From Corynebacterium pilosum DSM 20521 = CIP 103422 (lineage in GTDB: Bacteria; Actinomycetota; Actinomycetes; Mycobacteriales; Mycobacteriaceae), in the NCBI RefSeq assembly GCF_000373805.1, contig NZ_KB892461.1, forward strand, positions 118,218 through 182,217: DNA of 64,000 nucleotides, given 5' to 3'. Both the position numbers and the translations under genes were made by a program. The notes under the pieces were generated by a model that did no database searches, was not told where the DNA came from, and worked only from the letters and a program-made list of their open reading frames with translations. Shown piece by piece: positions 9,142 to 22,983 of the stretch; within the stretch, counting starts at the first letter, position 1, and the number at the start of each line of letters is the position of its first letter.

Positions 9142-11160
9142 CTAACCTATGTGGATCGGATCGACCTGGATCCGCAACGGCGCATCATCCTTGAGCAGCG
9201 CGCGATTAATCGCCGCCACCCGCAAAGCGTGCCCCAGATCATTACGGCCCCGCAGGGGAATGCGAATCAGCACGCGCTGCGCCGGGCCCAACTCATCCCG
9301 CTTCCAGGTCCCCGGCAAGTCCACCCCCGCCGGCAGATCCACCGGCCCCAACACATCCGCATCAGCCGGCAACTCCACCAGCGATAGGAAATGCTCCAAC
9401 GTCGCCGCCGGCGCGTCCACCGCCGCCATATGCACCGCCGGAGGAAAGCCCACCTCACGCCGCGCCTCCAACTCGGCCGCGGCATGGCCCGTCATATCCC
9501 ACCGAATCAAATGCTGCACCACCGGCGCATTCGGGGCCGCGACGACGATCACCTCACCACCATCCGCGTGCGGCTCCACCAACGTGGCCGCCGCCGACCA
9601 CTTCGCCATCGTGTCCTCCATCGCGCGCAGATCCGCCCGGCCCATCAGTGCCCAAGTATCCAACAGCACCACCGCATCATAGGTCCGGTTCGAACCGATG
9701 ACCGCGGGCTCCGCCCCCGGCGTGGCCACCACAATGGTCGGGCCCTCGTCGATCGCCTCATGAATCCGCTCACCCCACGACGACACCACCCGCACCTGCG
9801 GAAACGCCCGCCCCAGCTCCTCCGCCGTGCGATCAGTCCCCTTCACACCATCACGCAACTGCGTCGAACCACACTCCGGGCACGAATAATGCCCATCCAT
9901 CCGGCCACACCAGCGGCACGTCAACGCCTCGTCGCGATGCGACTGACGCCCCAACGGCCCATTGCACCACCTGCAGCGCGCCGGGGTGCGGCACCGCTGG
10001 CACAAGATCGACTGCACGTAGCCCGCACGCGGCACCTGGAACAGGACCGGGCGATTGCGGGCCAGCGCGCGCCGGGCAGCCTCAAAGGCCACCGACGGCA
10101 GGCGCGCAGTACGGGCCCTTGGGTCGCGCGCAAGCTCAAAGTTCGTATCGCCCGCCGCGTGAATATACGGCATCTGTGCACGCACGATCTCGCGCGGCGC
10201 CACCAAGTCATGCGCCCAGCCAGACTCCACCAGCAGCTGCGTCTCTGCAGTGCGCGAATGCCCACCGATCACCAGGGAGGCTTTCTCAATCGCCGAGCGC
10301 GTCGTCATCACCTCGCGGGCGTGCACGTACGGGGCGCGCGGGTCGACGAGGTTATCGTCCCCGTCGTGCATCAGCACCATCAGGCGCAGATCATTCACCG
10401 GGGCAAAAGCCGCAGAGCGCGTGCCGACGACCACCCTGCCCTGCCCGCGCAGCACAGAAAGATACCGGGAATACCGCGCCTGCGGGCCCTGGGCTGCTGT
10501 CAGCACCGTGATCTGCCGTGGTCCCATTCGTTCCCGCAGGGCCGCCTCGACGGCGTCCACGTCACGTTGATCGGGAACGACGACCAGCGCCCCGCCGCCA
10601 TCGATCGCCACCTTGGTGACCAACGCAGCCACAGTGTCCGCCCAATCCGCCCCGGGTGCCACCTGCCATGCGGCGCGCGCCAGTTTTCCAGCGACAACCG
10701 CATCAACAAAGGACGGCCCGTTGACATAGGCGCTCCACGCCGACAGATCCGGCTCGGTGACACTGCCCAGCTTCTCCCACGGGGTGTCCGTGTCTTTTTC
10801 TTCCGCCTTCGTGTGCCGCGGTGGGATGGCGGCGCGCACGATATCGGAGCGCACGCCCGCATAACGTTCGGCCAGGGCGTCGACAAGCGCACTGATCCGC
10901 GGCGGATAGACCACGTCCTCGGCGACGACGCGCTCGATATAGCGCAGTGCCCCGTCGTGCTCACTAGTGGCGGCGCGCTCGATGACGAAGGCGTCGACAA
11001 GCCTGCCGCCGAAGCGGATGCGCACGCGCACGCCCGGCTGAGCCGCCTCAAGATCCTTGTCTTTGACCAGGTAGTCGAATGTGCGATCAAGGTGCGGCAG
11101 CCCCAAAAGAGGCAATACCCGCGCCACGGGTGTCTGTGTGGTGGCGCGGGTATCAGTCAT
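9142..11160 (-). CDS. priA: Primosomal protein N' (PriA-like), helicase motifs degenerate
   Basis: PriA reloads the replisome at stalled forks. This 672-residue copy keeps the N-terminal 3'-binding domain and the cysteine-rich zinc region (CQRC, CRWC, CRWC, CPEC, roughly residues 380-430). The ATPase signatures are missing: where a GxGKT Walker A loop is expected (about residue 170) it reads GADWADT, and no DEAH-type box is seen (HDGD instead). Loss of ATPase motifs is known for actinobacterial PriA, so it probably acts structurally at forks. I used the ATG at 11160 (MTDTRATT); a start at 11169 is possible. The metK stop is 13 nt upstream. Confidence 0.88.
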   Translation of the reverse strand: MTDTRATTQTPVARVLPLLGLPHLDRTFDYLVKDKDLEAAQPGVRVRIRFGGRLVDAFVIERAATSEHDGALRYIERVVAEDVVYPPRISALVDALAERYAGVRSDIVRAAIPPRHTKAEEKDTDTPWEKLGSVTEPDLSAWSAYVNGPSFVDAVVAGKLARAAWQVAPGADWADTVAALVTKVAIDGGGALVVVPDQRDVDAVEAALRERMGPRQITVLTAAQGPQARYSRYLSVLRGQGRVVVGTRSAAFAPVNDLRLMVLMHDGDDNLVDPRAPYVHAREVMTTRSAIEKASLVIGGHSRTAETQLLVESGWAHDLVAPREIVRAQMPYIHAAGDTNFELARDPRARTARLPSVAFEAARRALARNRPVLFQVPRAGYVQSILCQRCRTPARCRWCNGPLGRQSHRDEALTCRWCGRMDGHYSCPECGSTQLRDGVKGTDRTAEELGRAFPQVRVVSSWGERIHEAIDEGPTIVVATPGAEPAVIGSNRTYDAVVLLDTWALMGRADLRAMEDTMAKWSAAATLVEPHADGGEVIVVAAPNAPVVQHLIRWDMTGHAAAELEARREVGFPPAVHMAAVDAPAATLEHFLSLVELPADADVLGPVDLPAGVDLPGTWKRDELGPAQRVLIRIPLRGRNDLGHALRVAAINRALLKDDAPLRIQVDPIHIG

Positions 11161-11173
11161 AGCCTTCAAGAGT

Positions 11174-12394
11174 CTAGCCGTTAATCGCGGCCTTCAGCTC
11201 GTCGACCTTATTAAGCTGCTCCCATGGCAGGTCCACATCGGTACGGCCGAAGTGGCCATAGGCTGCGGTCTCTGCGTAAATCGGGCGCAGCAAATCCAGC
11301 TCGCGGATGATCGCCGTTGGTCGCAGATCGAAGACCTCCTGCACCGCCTGCTGAATAGCGGCATCGGTGAGGCCTTCCTTTGCGGTGCCGAAGGTCTCCA
11401 CGTAGAGCCCCACCGGGGCGGCACGGCCGATGGCGTACGCCACCTGGACCTCCGCGCGATCCGCCAGACCCGCCGCCACGATATTCTTCGCTACCCAGCG
11501 CATCGCGTACGCGCCGGAACGGTCCACCTTCGACGGGTCCTTGCCGGAGAACGCACCGCCGCCGTGGCGAGCCATGCCACCGTACGTATCGACGATGATC
11601 TTGCGACCAGTCAGGCCCGCGTCACCCATCGGCCCGCCAACGACGAAGGAACCGGACGGGTTGATCAGCAGCTTCAGATCATCGGTGACGAACTGCTCCA
11701 GACCCGCATCCTTCACAACCCAATCAAGCACGTGCTCGCGAAGAGCGACCTCGAGTTCCTTGCCCGTGAAGTCTGGGTCGTGCTGCGTCGAAATGACCAC
11801 GGTGTCGAGGTAGACGGGCTTCTCACCGTCGTAGGCGAAGGTGACCTGAGTCTTGCCATCGGGGCGCAGACCGTCGACGATGCCATCCTTGCGCACCTGG
11901 GTCAGGCGGCGTGCCAGGCGGTGAGCCGTCGAGATCGGCAGCGGCATGTACTCAGGAGTCTCGTTGGTCGCGTAGCCGAACATCAGTCCCTGGTCGCCGG
12001 CGCCAGACTGGTCGTCAGCAACGGTCGAGTTCTGCTCGCGGACCTCCTGCGAATTGGTCACGCCATCAGCAATTTCCTGCGACTGCTCGCCGATCGAGAT
12101 AGCAACACCACAGGTGTTCCCATCAAAACCGACGTCCGAGGAGGTGAAGCCGATCTCCACCAGTTTGTCACGGACAAGCTTCGCGATATTGGAGTATGCC
12201 TTCGTCGACACCTCGCCAACCACATGCACCATGCCGGTTGTCACCAAGGTCTCCACTGCTACCCGGCTCGAGGGGTCCTGGCGCAGCAAGTCATCGAGAA
12301 TGGTGTCCGAGATCGCATCGCAGATCTTGTCGGGATGGCCTTCGGTGACCGATTCGCTGGTGAATAAGCGGTAAAAAGTCTCAGGGGAAGTCAC
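11174..12394 (-). CDS. metK: S-adenosylmethionine synthetase
   Basis: MetK makes SAM from methionine and ATP. It is 406 residues with [44 protein letters not shown] and the C-terminal GHFGR region, all normal. I chose the GTG at 12394 because AGAAGGA lies about 12 nt upstream and homology starts there; a longer frame from 12436 contains the ribosome binding site itself. The upstream region holds a promoter and a McbR-type operator (separate entries), which points to repression by the sulfur-metabolism regulator McbR as in C. glutamicum. Confidence 0.96.
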   Translation of the reverse strand: MTSPETFYRLFTSESVTEGHPDKICDAISDTILDDLLRQDPSSRVAVETLVTTGMVHVVGEVSTKAYSNIAKLVRDKLVEIGFTSSDVGFDGNTCGVAISIGEQSQEIADGVTNSQEVREQNSTVADDQSGAGDQGLMFGYATNETPEYMPLPISTAHRLARRLTQVRKDGIVDGLRPDGKTQVTFAYDGEKPVYLDTVVISTQHDPDFTGKELEVALREHVLDWVVKDAGLEQFVTDDLKLLINPSGSFVVGGPMGDAGLTGRKIIVDTYGGMARHGGGAFSGKDPSKVDRSGAYAMRWVAKNIVAAGLADRAEVQVAYAIGRAAPVGLYVETFGTAKEGLTDAAIQQAVQEVFDLRPTAIIRELDLLRPIYAETAAYGHFGRTDVDLPWEQLNKVDELKAAING

Positions 12395-12465
12395 GATTAT
12401 GTGGTTTCCTTCTCTCAAATCAATATTATGTAGCACCGCGCGAGTCCCGCGCCGGATATCACACC

Positions 12466-12494
12466 AATTTAGACCAAGCTGTCTAAACCGGCAA
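12466..12494 (-). promoter_or_regulatory. Predicted metK promoter
   Basis: On the minus strand TTGCCG (12489-12494) and TAAATT (12466-12471) are separated by exactly 17 nt and lie about 70 nt upstream of the metK start. The palindromic operator fills most of the spacer and touches the -10 hexamer, a classic repression geometry. The promoter call is by pattern only. Confidence 0.5.
12468..12487. promoter_or_regulatory. McbR-type operator
   Basis: The stretch reads TTTAGAC-CAAGCT-GTCTAAA: perfect 7-base inverted arms containing TAGAC-N6-GTCTA, the consensus I recall for McbR, the TetR-type repressor of methionine and cysteine genes in C. glutamicum. metK is a known McbR target there. It overlaps the predicted metK promoter. 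The mcbR gene is not in this window. Confidence 0.75.
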
Positions 12495-12503
12495 TGATTG
12501 ACC

Positions 12504-13736
12504 CTACTTTAAGTCAACCTCTGCCAAAATCGCGGCCGCTACCAGGTGTTTTGATCCATCCGGAATTGTTACCTCTGAGCCATCCGCCCCCAAGAGCCAA
12601 CCCCGGTTGGTCGATTCACCAAACACCTTGCCACCCGTGACCTCATTGACCATGAGGTAATCGCAGCCCTTACGCCCCAGCTTCGCCCGGCCATAGTCCA
12701 GCCCGGACGACGAATCATCCCCGGTCTCCGCCGCAAACCCCACGATGCGCACACCGTCCTTCAGTTCCCCGCGCTTACGCTTATCGACGAGGCCCGCCAG
12801 GATATCTGGGTTCTCCACCAGGTGGACGGTGCTGAGCGCATCCTCGTCCTCTTCGCTGCCCTTTTTGAGCTTGGAGTCTGCCTCCGCAGCTGGGCGGAAA
12901 TCCGAGACCGCAGCGGCCATGATGACCACATCCGCGTCCTTGACCGCATCATTCATCGCCTGCTCCATCTCTCGGGTGGAACGCACGCGGATGATCGTGG
13001 CGCCCGCTGGGGTGTCTAGCTCGTCAGTATCGCCGGCAACGATTGTCACGTCGGCACCGCGGTGAGCGGCCACGTCGGCAAGCGCAAACCCCTGCTTGCC
13101 CGAGGAACGATTGCCGATGAAGCGGACCGGGTCAATGTTCTCCTGCGTGCCACCAGCGCTCACCACAACCTTCCTGCCCTCCCAGTCGTGGGTGAAGTCT
13201 GCCCCGTCGAGCACCGCGCGCGACAGCTCGGCGATCTGCGCGGGTTCCAGCATGCGGCCCGCACCCGTATCCTTCCCGGTCAAGCGCCCGTGGGCGGGCT
13301 CAAGCACAATCACTCCCCGCTCGCGCAGAGTTGCCACATTGGCTTGGGTCGCTGGGTTATTCCACATTTCGGTGTGCATCGCCGGGGCCACGATCACGGG
13401 GCACGTTGCGACCAGCACCGTTGCGGTTAACAGGTCGTCGGCACGCCCGGCGACGAGCCGCGCCATGAGGTCCGCTGTGGCTGGCGCAATGACGATCGCA
13501 TCGGCTTCCTGCCCGACGCGCACGTGCTGCACCTCATCCACGGCGTCGAAGACCTCGGTGGAGACCGGATTGCCGGACAGCGCCTCAAAGGTTGCCGCGC
13601 CGACGAAGTTGAGGGCGTTAGGTGTGGGGACGACGCGGACATCGTCGCCATGTTCCTTGAATGCGCGGACCAACATGCAGGCCTTATAGGCGGCGATTCC
13701 GCCCGATACTCCAACGACGATCTTGCGCGTAGCCAT
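12504..13736 (-). CDS. coaBC: Bifunctional phosphopantothenoylcysteine decarboxylase / phosphopantothenate-cysteine ligase
   Basis: CoaBC performs two successive steps of coenzyme A synthesis. The 410-residue protein has the flavoprotein CoaC half (about 1-185, [31 protein letters not shown]). The CoaB half (about 190-410) has [22 protein letters not shown] and the lysine segment KLKKG. The ATG at 13736 is preceded by GGAGGAAG, so a 30-residue in-frame upstream extension was rejected. It lies after rpoZ with a hairpin terminator between them. Confidence 0.95.
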   Translation of the reverse strand: MATRKIVVGVSGGIAAYKACMLVRAFKEHGDDVRVVPTPNALNFVGAATFEALSGNPVSTEVFDAVDEVQHVRVGQEADAIVIAPATADLMARLVAGRADDLLTATVLVATCPVIVAPAMHTEMWNNPATQANVATLRERGVIVLEPAHGRLTGKDTGAGRMLEPAQIAELSRAVLDGADFTHDWEGRKVVVSAGGTQENIDPVRFIGNRSSGKQGFALADVAAHRGADVTIVAGDTDELDTPAGATIIRVRSTREMEQAMNDAVKDADVVIMAAAVSDFRPAAEADSKLKKGSEEDEDALSTVHLVENPDILAGLVDKRKRGELKDGVRIVGFAAETGDDSSSGLDYGRAKLGRKGCDYLMVNEVTGGKVFGESTNRGWLLGADGSEVTIPDGSKHLVAAAILAEVDLK

Positions 13737-13810
13737 GGACAAAGCTTCCTCCGTTACGTGGGTAGTGTGTCCACCCGACTGTAGCCGACCAAAAGCCCAG
13801 AAACGACGAA

Positions 13811-13842
13811 CACCCACCGGCACCAAAGGGTGCGGGTGGGTG
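13811..13842 (-). terminator. Hairpin between rpoZ and coaBC
   Basis: CACCCACCGGCACC (13811-13824) pairs with GGTGCGGGTGGGTG (13829-13842) with one mismatch and a four-base loop. Read on the minus strand it follows the rpoZ stop by about 23 nt. The trailing sequence is only weakly T-rich (GTTCGTCGTTTC), so termination may be partial and attenuate transcription into coaBC. Confidence 0.55.
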
Positions 13843-13865
13843 CAGCATTACAGCGCGGATGCCTC

Positions 13866-14159
13866 TTACTGGCCTTCCTCGTGCTCGAGCAGACCAGCCT
13901 GGATCTCACGCAGCGCGATCGACAGGGGCTTTTCACCCGCTTCGGGAGTAACTAGCGGTCCGATGAACTCGAACACGCCCTCATCATGCTCCTGGTAGTA
14001 ACTGTTGATCTGACGCGCGCGCTTCGCAGCGAAGATCACCAAGGCGTACTTTGACGACACCTTGGTCAACAGTTCATCGATGGGTGGTGCGGTAATACCT
14101 TCTGGTGTGTCGTACACCAAGTCTTCCGACGCACCCAAGTCGTTGGTCACGTTGCTCAC
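13866..14159 (-). CDS. rpoZ: DNA-directed RNA polymerase omega subunit
   Basis: Omega helps assemble the beta' subunit of RNA polymerase. The 97-residue protein has an N-terminal extension, then [28 protein letters not shown], where the conserved [15 protein letters not shown] core is visible, and a short acidic tail. It starts with GTG at 14159, six bases after the gmk stop. The mihF-gmk-rpoZ-coaBC-metK-priA order is typical of corynebacteria. Confidence 0.94.
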   Translation of the reverse strand: MSNVTNDLGASEDLVYDTPEGITAPPIDELLTKVSSKYALVIFAAKRARQINSYYQEHDEGVFEFIGPLVTPEAGEKPLSIALREIQAGLLEHEEGQ

Positions 14160-14165
14160 TTATAC

Positions 14166-14765
14166 CTACTCGCTCTTTGTTGGGTCGTTTCGTTTGCCAT
14201 CCCGCAGGATAGCACTGATTTCTGCCACGGCTACATCGACGTCATTGTTTACAACCACGTCATCGAACTCATCCTGTGCGGCGAGTTCGGCGCGTGCTGT
14301 CTCCAACCGCCGGTCGATCACGTCCTGCGTTTCGGTGCCGCGGCCGGTCAAGCGGTCGACGAGCACGTCCCATGATGGTGGTGCCAGAAATACCGTGATC
14401 GCTTCAGGCATGATCTGTTTGACAGCGCGTGCTCCCGCTAGGTCAACCTCAACGAGAACGGGCTTGCCTGCGTCGAGTGCATCGCGCACCGGCTTGGCAG
14501 GGGTTCCCGAGCGCTGCAGGCCACCGTGGATTTCGGCCCACTCTAGCATTTCGCCTGCGTCGATACGCTCTTGAAACAGCTCAGGGGTGACGAAGAAGTA
14601 GTCTTGACCGTCGACTTCACCAGGGCGTGGTGCCCGGGTGGTCATCGATACCGAAAAATACAGGTCCCGAAGGTCTTCGCGGAGGCGGTGAACAACCGTC
14701 GACTTCCCAACGGCCGACGGCCCCGCCAATACGACGAGACGACCTTTCGGGTTGTCTACGGCCAC
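14166..14765 (-). CDS. gmk: Guanylate kinase
   Basis: Gmk phosphorylates GMP to GDP. The 199-residue protein starts with GTG at 14765, five bases past the mihF stop, and shows the P-loop GPSAVGKST near residue 16, the GMP-binding segment [19 protein letters not shown], and GTPAKPV. A longer frame exists upstream but lies within mihF. No unusual features. Confidence 0.95.
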   Translation of the reverse strand: MAVDNPKGRLVVLAGPSAVGKSTVVHRLREDLRDLYFSVSMTTRAPRPGEVDGQDYFFVTPELFQERIDAGEMLEWAEIHGGLQRSGTPAKPVRDALDAGKPVLVEVDLAGARAVKQIMPEAITVFLAPPSWDVLVDRLTGRGTETQDVIDRRLETARAELAAQDEFDDVVVNNDVDVAVAEISAILRDGKRNDPTKSE

Positions 14766-14769
14766 GGAA

Positions 14770-15093
14770 TTAGGCCTCGGAGAAGCCGAAGCGCTCCAGC
14801 AGAGCACGGCGCTGACGATCACCCAGGCCACGCAGGCGGCGGGTCTGAGCAATCTCGAGCTCTTCCATGATCTCGCGAGCCTTGACCTTGCCCACCTTTG
14901 GCAGGGCTTCAAGAAGGGCCGAGACCTTGGTCTTACCGATGATCTCATCGGTCTGAGCCTTATCCAGGACTTCCTTCAGGTTGGTGTCGCCGCGCTTCAG
15001 GGATGCCTTCAGCTCTGCACGCTTCTTGCGTGCCTCCGCTGCCTTTTCGAGTGCGGCCTTGCGCTGCTCGTCAGTCAACTTGGGAAGGGCCAC
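14770..15093 (-). CDS. mihF: Integration host factor, actinobacterial type (mIHF)
   Basis: mIHF is a nucleoid-associated DNA-binding protein unrelated to proteobacterial IHF. The 107-residue protein starts [15 protein letters not shown] at the GTG at 15093, preceded by GGAGGAA. It has a long charged N-terminal helix and a helix-two-turn-helix DNA-binding motif ([16 protein letters not shown]). The frame runs open upstream to 15195 but lacks homology there. It lies 228 nt after pyrF and directly before gmk. Confidence 0.94.
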   Translation of the reverse strand: MALPKLTDEQRKAALEKAAEARKKRAELKASLKRGDTNLKEVLDKAQTDEIIGKTKVSALLEALPKVGKVKAREIMEELEIAQTRRLRGLGDRQRRALLERFGFSEA

Positions 15094-15321
15094 GGGGTTC
15101 CTCCATGCTTTCGTAGTAGTAAATTTTCTTTCCGAGGTGCGCGAGCACCCCAGTGACAGGCAGATGATAACCGAAATTTCATCCGTGTTACTCACTGACT
15201 TCGGCCCAGTCTAGCACCGGGTACCGACAAACACGATAACTGATCAGGTGTTTCTCCACGTCATCGCATTGCCGGTACTAAACTACCAGGCTTTTTGTCC
15301 ACACAAAACGGAGACACACTC

Positions 15322-16112
15322 CTAAAACAGTTTCGCCTGGTCGATCACATGTTTCCGCAGGTCAGCGACTTCTGGCCCCGCGGACAGGACGGAACGCGAA
15401 ACACTAGGGAAAACGAGGTGAGAGTTCCTCCCTGCGATCCGCGCCACATCTTCCGCAGTGCCGCCTTGAGCACCAACACCCGGCATCAGAACTGGACCAT
15501 TAAGGTCGTCGAGACGCGGAGATGCCGCCAGTGTTGCACCAACGACGACACCGACCGATCCCACGCTGGCCCCGGCATTCAGTTCCGCGCACTCGTCGAC
15601 CATGTACTGGGCGATGGTGCGCCTGTCGGCGAGCGTCTGCGATTGAAAGGCAACGGCCTCCGGGTTGGACGTCGCGGCCAAGACGAACACTCCCCCACGC
15701 TTGATCGCTGGCGCTAAAGCGCCGACGCCAAGGTAAGGAGAGACGGTCACCGCATCGGATTGGAGGGGGCTTTCGCCCAGCCAGGCCTCGGCGTAGCCGT
15801 CCATGGTGGAACCAATGTCGCCACGTTTGGCATCCGCCACCACAAGCGTTCCAGCCTCACGCAGCCCCTGGATCGTCTCCTCCAGCACGGCGTACCCTTC
15901 CGCGCCGAAGCGCTCGAAGAAGGCCACCTGGGGTTTGACTAGGGCGACGTGGCCGGCGAAGGCCTCGACGCAGCGTGAGGCAAACTCGCGCAGGCCTTCC
16001 GCGGTGTCGCCGAGGCCCCAGTCCCGCAGCAAAGACGCGTGCGGGTCAATGCCCACGCACAGTCGCCCATGATCGCTACCCGCAGCGACCAAGCGTTCGC
16101 CGAAAGCCACGC

Positions 16113-16116
<4 letters not shown>
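15322..16116 (-). CDS. pyrF: Orotidine 5'-phosphate decarboxylase
   Basis: PyrF makes UMP from OMP. The 264-residue protein is of the longer type 2 family common in actinobacteria, with GIDPH near the N-terminus, the catalytic [12 protein letters not shown] and PGVGAQGG. Its ATG at 16116 overlaps the carB stop by four bases (ATGA). It is the last gene of the pyrimidine operon. Confidence 0.96.
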
Positions 16117-19469
<3,353 letters not shown>

Positions 19470-19490
19470 TGTTTCTTGTTTCCTTCCTGG

Positions 19491-20636
19491 TTACTTCTTG
19501 TTCGGCGAATACTGGTCCATCAAGGAGATGAACTGGTCGAATAGTGGATTCGCATCGTGCGGGCCGGCCGCGGATTCGGGGTGGTACTGCACGGAGTAGG
19601 CACGCCCCCTTTCGAGGGCGACGCCCTCCACGGTGCCGTCGTTGAGGCACGTGTGGGTCACCTGCGCTGGGCCGAACTCGGTATCGAACTTGTCGCCTGC
19701 CTCCCCTTCCAGCGCAAAGCCATGGTTCTGGGAGGTGATGTCGATCTTCCCAGTCAGGTGATTTTTCACCGGGATATTGATGCCGCGGTGGCCGAACTTC
19801 TTCTTGTAGGTGTTCAGGCCTAGCGCGCGGCCCAGAATCTGGTTGCCGAGGCAGATACCAAACAGTGGCACACCGTCGCGGATGATCTGCTTAGTGATCT
19901 CCACCATCTCATCCGCAGTGGAAGGATCCCCCGGCCCGTTGGACAGGAAAACACCATCCGGGTTGTGCCTCTTAATTTCCTCCACCGGCGTATTCGCGGG
20001 CACCACAATCGTCTCGATGCCACGAGCCGCAAACTGCGCCGGCGTCGCAGACTTCAGACCCAGGTCATAAGCCACCACTGTGTACTTCGCCTCACCCTCA
20101 GCGGGGACGGTGTACGGCTGCTCGGTAGTTACCTCAGCAGCCAGGTCGGCGCCCTTCATCTCTGGTTGCGCATTGACCTTATCGACGAGCACCTCTACCT
20201 CTTCCAGCGCTTCATCTCCAGAGAAGATACCGGCCGCGATGGAACCGTGGTTGCGGATGTGGCGCACCAAGGTGCGGGTGTCCACCCCTTCAATACCGAT
20301 CACGTTTTGTGCGGCCATCTCGTCGGCAAGCGAACGCTGCGCGCGCCAGTTGCTCACGCGCTTGGCCAGGTCGCGGACTATCAAGCCGGCTACCCAGATC
20401 TTGCCGTCGCGGGACTCATTGTCCTCGTCGTTCCAGCCGGTGTTGCCGATCTGCGGGGTAGCCATGACCAGCAGTTGGCGGTGGAAGGACGGGTCGGTCA
20501 TGGACTCTTGGTACCCCGTCATCGCGGTGCTAAATACGGCCTCGCCGAGGGTGGACCCGGTCGCTCCGAAGCCGAATCCTTTGAAAATGGTGCCGTCGCC
20601 GAGCACGAGGACGGCGGGTGTGCGGGAATCAGTCAC
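19491..20636 (-). CDS. carA: Carbamoyl-phosphate synthase small (glutaminase) subunit
   Basis: CarA hydrolyses glutamine to feed ammonia to CarB. The class I amidotransferase domain has the catalytic Cys in LFGICLGNQ and His/Glu in YHPESAAGPHD. The N-terminal half starts AVLVLGDGTIFKGFGFGATG. I prefer the GTG at 20636 (VTDSRTPA) because AAAGG lies 7 nt upstream. An ATG at 20666, 11 nt after the pyrC stop, would add 10 residues and cannot be excluded. With the GTG start the product is 381 residues. Confidence 0.95.
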   Translation of the reverse strand: MTDSRTPAVLVLGDGTIFKGFGFGATGSTLGEAVFSTAMTGYQESMTDPSFHRQLLVMATPQIGNTGWNDEDNESRDGKIWVAGLIVRDLAKRVSNWRAQRSLADEMAAQNVIGIEGVDTRTLVRHIRNHGSIAAGIFSGDEALEEVEVLVDKVNAQPEMKGADLAAEVTTEQPYTVPAEGEAKYTVVAYDLGLKSATPAQFAARGIETIVVPANTPVEEIKRHNPDGVFLSNGPGDPSTADEMVEITKQIIRDGVPLFGICLGNQILGRALGLNTYKKKFGHRGINIPVKNHLTGKIDITSQNHGFALEGEAGDKFDTEFGPAQVTHTCLNDGTVEGVALERGRAYSVQYHPESAAGPHDANPLFDQFISLMDQYSPNKK

Positions 20637-20677
20637 GTCAGACCTTTCAGACTGTAAATTATTCATTGCTCTGTATT

Positions 20678-22042
20678 CTATGCTTCTTTGGGGTGCGGCG
20701 TGGAATCTTCACTCGAATCCGAGCCAAACGTCACCCGCCCGCGCAGCACCGTGTGCGTGACGCGCGCCGCGAACTCCATATCCTCGTACGGGGTATTCTC
20801 CGCCTTCGACTCAAGCTGCTCACCAGACACAGTCCACGGATCGTTCGGGTTCACAATCGTCAGGTTCGCAGGCTCCCCGACTGCGATCGGCCGGCCATGG
20901 CCAGGCAAACGCGTAATCTCCGCCGGCTTCTCGCTCATCACCTTCGCCACGAAACGCCAGTCCGCCAGCCCAGATTCCACAAAGATCTTGACGACGATCG
21001 CAAGCGACGTCTCCAACCCCAGCATGCCGGGCTTCGCGAACTCGAACTCCACGCACTTCTCTTCCGAACCATGCGGGGCATGATCGGTGGCGATGCAGTC
21101 AATAGTGCCGTCGAGCAGCGCGTTCTTCAGCGCCTCCGCGTCCTTCGCCTCACGCAGGGGCGGGTTCACGCGGAAGCGGCCATCGTAGCTGCGCAGGGCC
21201 TCGTCGGTAAGCAACAAGTGGTGCGGCGTCGCCTCAGCGGTCACGCGCGCCCCACGCTGCTTGGCCAGGCGGATCATGTCCACGGTGCCCTCAGTGGAGG
21301 CGTGGCAGATGTGCACGCGGCCGCCGTAATCACGGCTCATGATCGTATCGCGAGCCACAACGGCCTCCTCTGCCACACGCGGCCACCCGCGCAGACCCAG
21401 CCGCGCAGCCTCCGCGCCCTCGTGGGCGACAGCGCCCTCCGTCATCCGGTGATCCTCGGCGTGCTGCGCCAACAACACGTCCAAGCCCTTGGCGTATTCG
21501 ATGGCGCGGCGCATAATCTGGGGATCGTTGACGCAGCGGCCGTCGTCGGAAAACATGCGCACCTTCGCCTCGGAGCGCGCCATCATCCCGAACTCGGTCA
21601 GCTGCGTGCCCTCCAAGCCCTGCGTGATCGAGCCGACCGGGTGCACGTCGCACTTGCCATAGGCCTGGGACTTCAGCCACACCGATTCCGCGATGATCGG
21701 CTGATCCATCACCGGATTCGTATTCGCCATGGTGAACACGGCGGTGAACCCGCCCTTCGCGGCGGCGTTAGAGCCGGTGGCGATGGTCTCGGTGTCCTCG
21801 CGGCCGGGCTCGCGCAGGTGCACGTGCATATCGACGAGGCCCGGAAGCAACACATTGCCGCCACCGTCGATCACGCGCGCATCCTCGGGGACGTCCACGT
21901 CCGCACCGATGGCGCTGATCTCGCCGTTTTCAACCAGCACTGTTACTGGATCGCCCTCACCGTAGGGGCGCACGTTCTGAATGGCTAGAGGCTCAGTGGG
22001 GACAGGAGCGAGAGGACCTGTGGGGGGATAATTCGTTGTCAC
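20678..22042 (-). CDS. pyrC: Dihydroorotase
   Basis: PyrC cyclises carbamoyl aspartate to dihydroorotate. The 454-residue protein is a class I enzyme with the zinc motif [17 protein letters not shown], the metal His in HICHAST and the Asp in ATDHAPHG. It starts with GTG at 22042, eleven nt after the pyrB stop, and leads into carA. The proline-rich N-terminal 20 residues are extra relative to the core fold. Confidence 0.95.
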   Translation of the reverse strand: MTTNYPPTGPLAPVPTEPLAIQNVRPYGEGDPVTVLVENGEISAIGADVDVPEDARVIDGGGNVLLPGLVDMHVHLREPGREDTETIATGSNAAAKGGFTAVFTMANTNPVMDQPIIAESVWLKSQAYGKCDVHPVGSITQGLEGTQLTEFGMMARSEAKVRMFSDDGRCVNDPQIMRRAIEYAKGLDVLLAQHAEDHRMTEGAVAHEGAEAARLGLRGWPRVAEEAVVARDTIMSRDYGGRVHICHASTEGTVDMIRLAKQRGARVTAEATPHHLLLTDEALRSYDGRFRVNPPLREAKDAEALKNALLDGTIDCIATDHAPHGSEEKCVEFEFAKPGMLGLETSLAIVVKIFVESGLADWRFVAKVMSEKPAEITRLPGHGRPIAVGEPANLTIVNPNDPWTVSGEQLESKAENTPYEDMEFAARVTHTVLRGRVTFGSDSSEDSTPHPKEA

Positions 22043-22053
22043 GTTCTTGTCTC

Positions 22054-22983
22054 CTACTCTCCTGCAGCGATCAGCGTAAACAGCACGGCCATGCGCACGT
22101 GCACACCATTGGACACCTGCTGCAGCACAGCGGTCTCGTCGTAATCGGCTACGGCGTGGTTGATTTCCATGCCGCGCAGCATCGGGCCGGGGTGCATGAT
22201 GATCGCATCCTCTTTCATTCGCGCCGCACGGTCCTTCGACAAGCTATAAAGCGTGGCGTATTCACGATGCGAAGGGAAGAAACCACCGTTCATCCGCTCC
22301 TGCTGCACGCGCAGCATCATCACCACATCGGCGTCCGCGATCTCTGCGTCAAAATCACAACTGGTGCGCACCGGCCACGTCTCCACGCCGGTGGGCAGCA
22401 GCGTCGGCGGCGCAACAAGCACAACCTCCGCGCCCAGGGTGGACAGCAGATCCACGTTCGAACGCACCACGCGCGAATGCAGGCAGTCGCCCACGATGAG
22501 CACCTTGCGGCCCTCAATCCCGCCCAGGCGCTGGCGCATCGTCACCGCATCAAGCAGCGCCTGCGTGGGGTGCTGGTGGGAACCGTCACCCGCGTTGATC
22601 ACACTGGGGCCGACGCCGCTGGGCGCCACCCAGTCCGCGACCAGGTGTGCCGCGCCTGAGCTTGGGTGGCGCATCACGATCGCATCGGCGCCAATCGCCG
22701 CCAGCGTGGAGGAAGTGTCCTTCAGGGATTCGCCCTTCTTCACGCTTGACGACGAGGCGCCGATATTAATCACGTCCGCGCTCATCCACTTGCCGGCCGT
22801 CTCAAAGGACGCCCGGGTGCGCGTGGAGTTCTCATAGAACAGGGTAAAAATGGTGCGGCCCCGCAAGGTGGGCAGCTTTTTGATCTCGCGGCCTTCAAGC
22901 GCTTCGCGAAAACGGTCAGCCTCATCCATCAGGCCGACAATCTCATCGCGCGACAAGTCCGCGATACTCAGTAGGTGCTTCAT
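22054..22983 (-). CDS. pyrB: Aspartate carbamoyltransferase catalytic subunit
   Basis: PyrB joins carbamoyl phosphate and aspartate. It is 309 residues with the carbamoyl phosphate motif [12 protein letters not shown], the aspartate-side motifs [14 protein letters not shown] and HPGPMLRG, and VHVRMAVLF at the C-terminus. No regulatory subunit gene (pyrI) is nearby, as expected for this lineage. The ATG overlaps the pyrR stop (ATGA). Confidence 0.97.
   Translation of the reverse strand: MKHLLSIADLSRDEIVGLMDEADRFREALEGREIKKLPTLRGRTIFTLFYENSTRTRASFETAGKWMSADVINIGASSSSVKKGESLKDTSSTLAAIGADAIVMRHPSSGAAHLVADWVAPSGVGPSVINAGDGSHQHPTQALLDAVTMRQRLGGIEGRKVLIVGDCLHSRVVRSNVDLLSTLGAEVVLVAPPTLLPTGVETWPVRTSCDFDAEIADADVVMMLRVQQERMNGGFFPSHREYATLYSLSKDRAARMKEDAIIMHPGPMLRGMEINHAVADYDETAVLQQVSNGVHVRMAVLFTLIAAGE

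Noticed and set aside
9391..11184. 597-codon plus-strand open frame opposite priA
   Set aside because: It is an antisense shadow of a GC-rich gene: Arg/His-rich, no homology, and fully covered by a well supported gene on the other strand.
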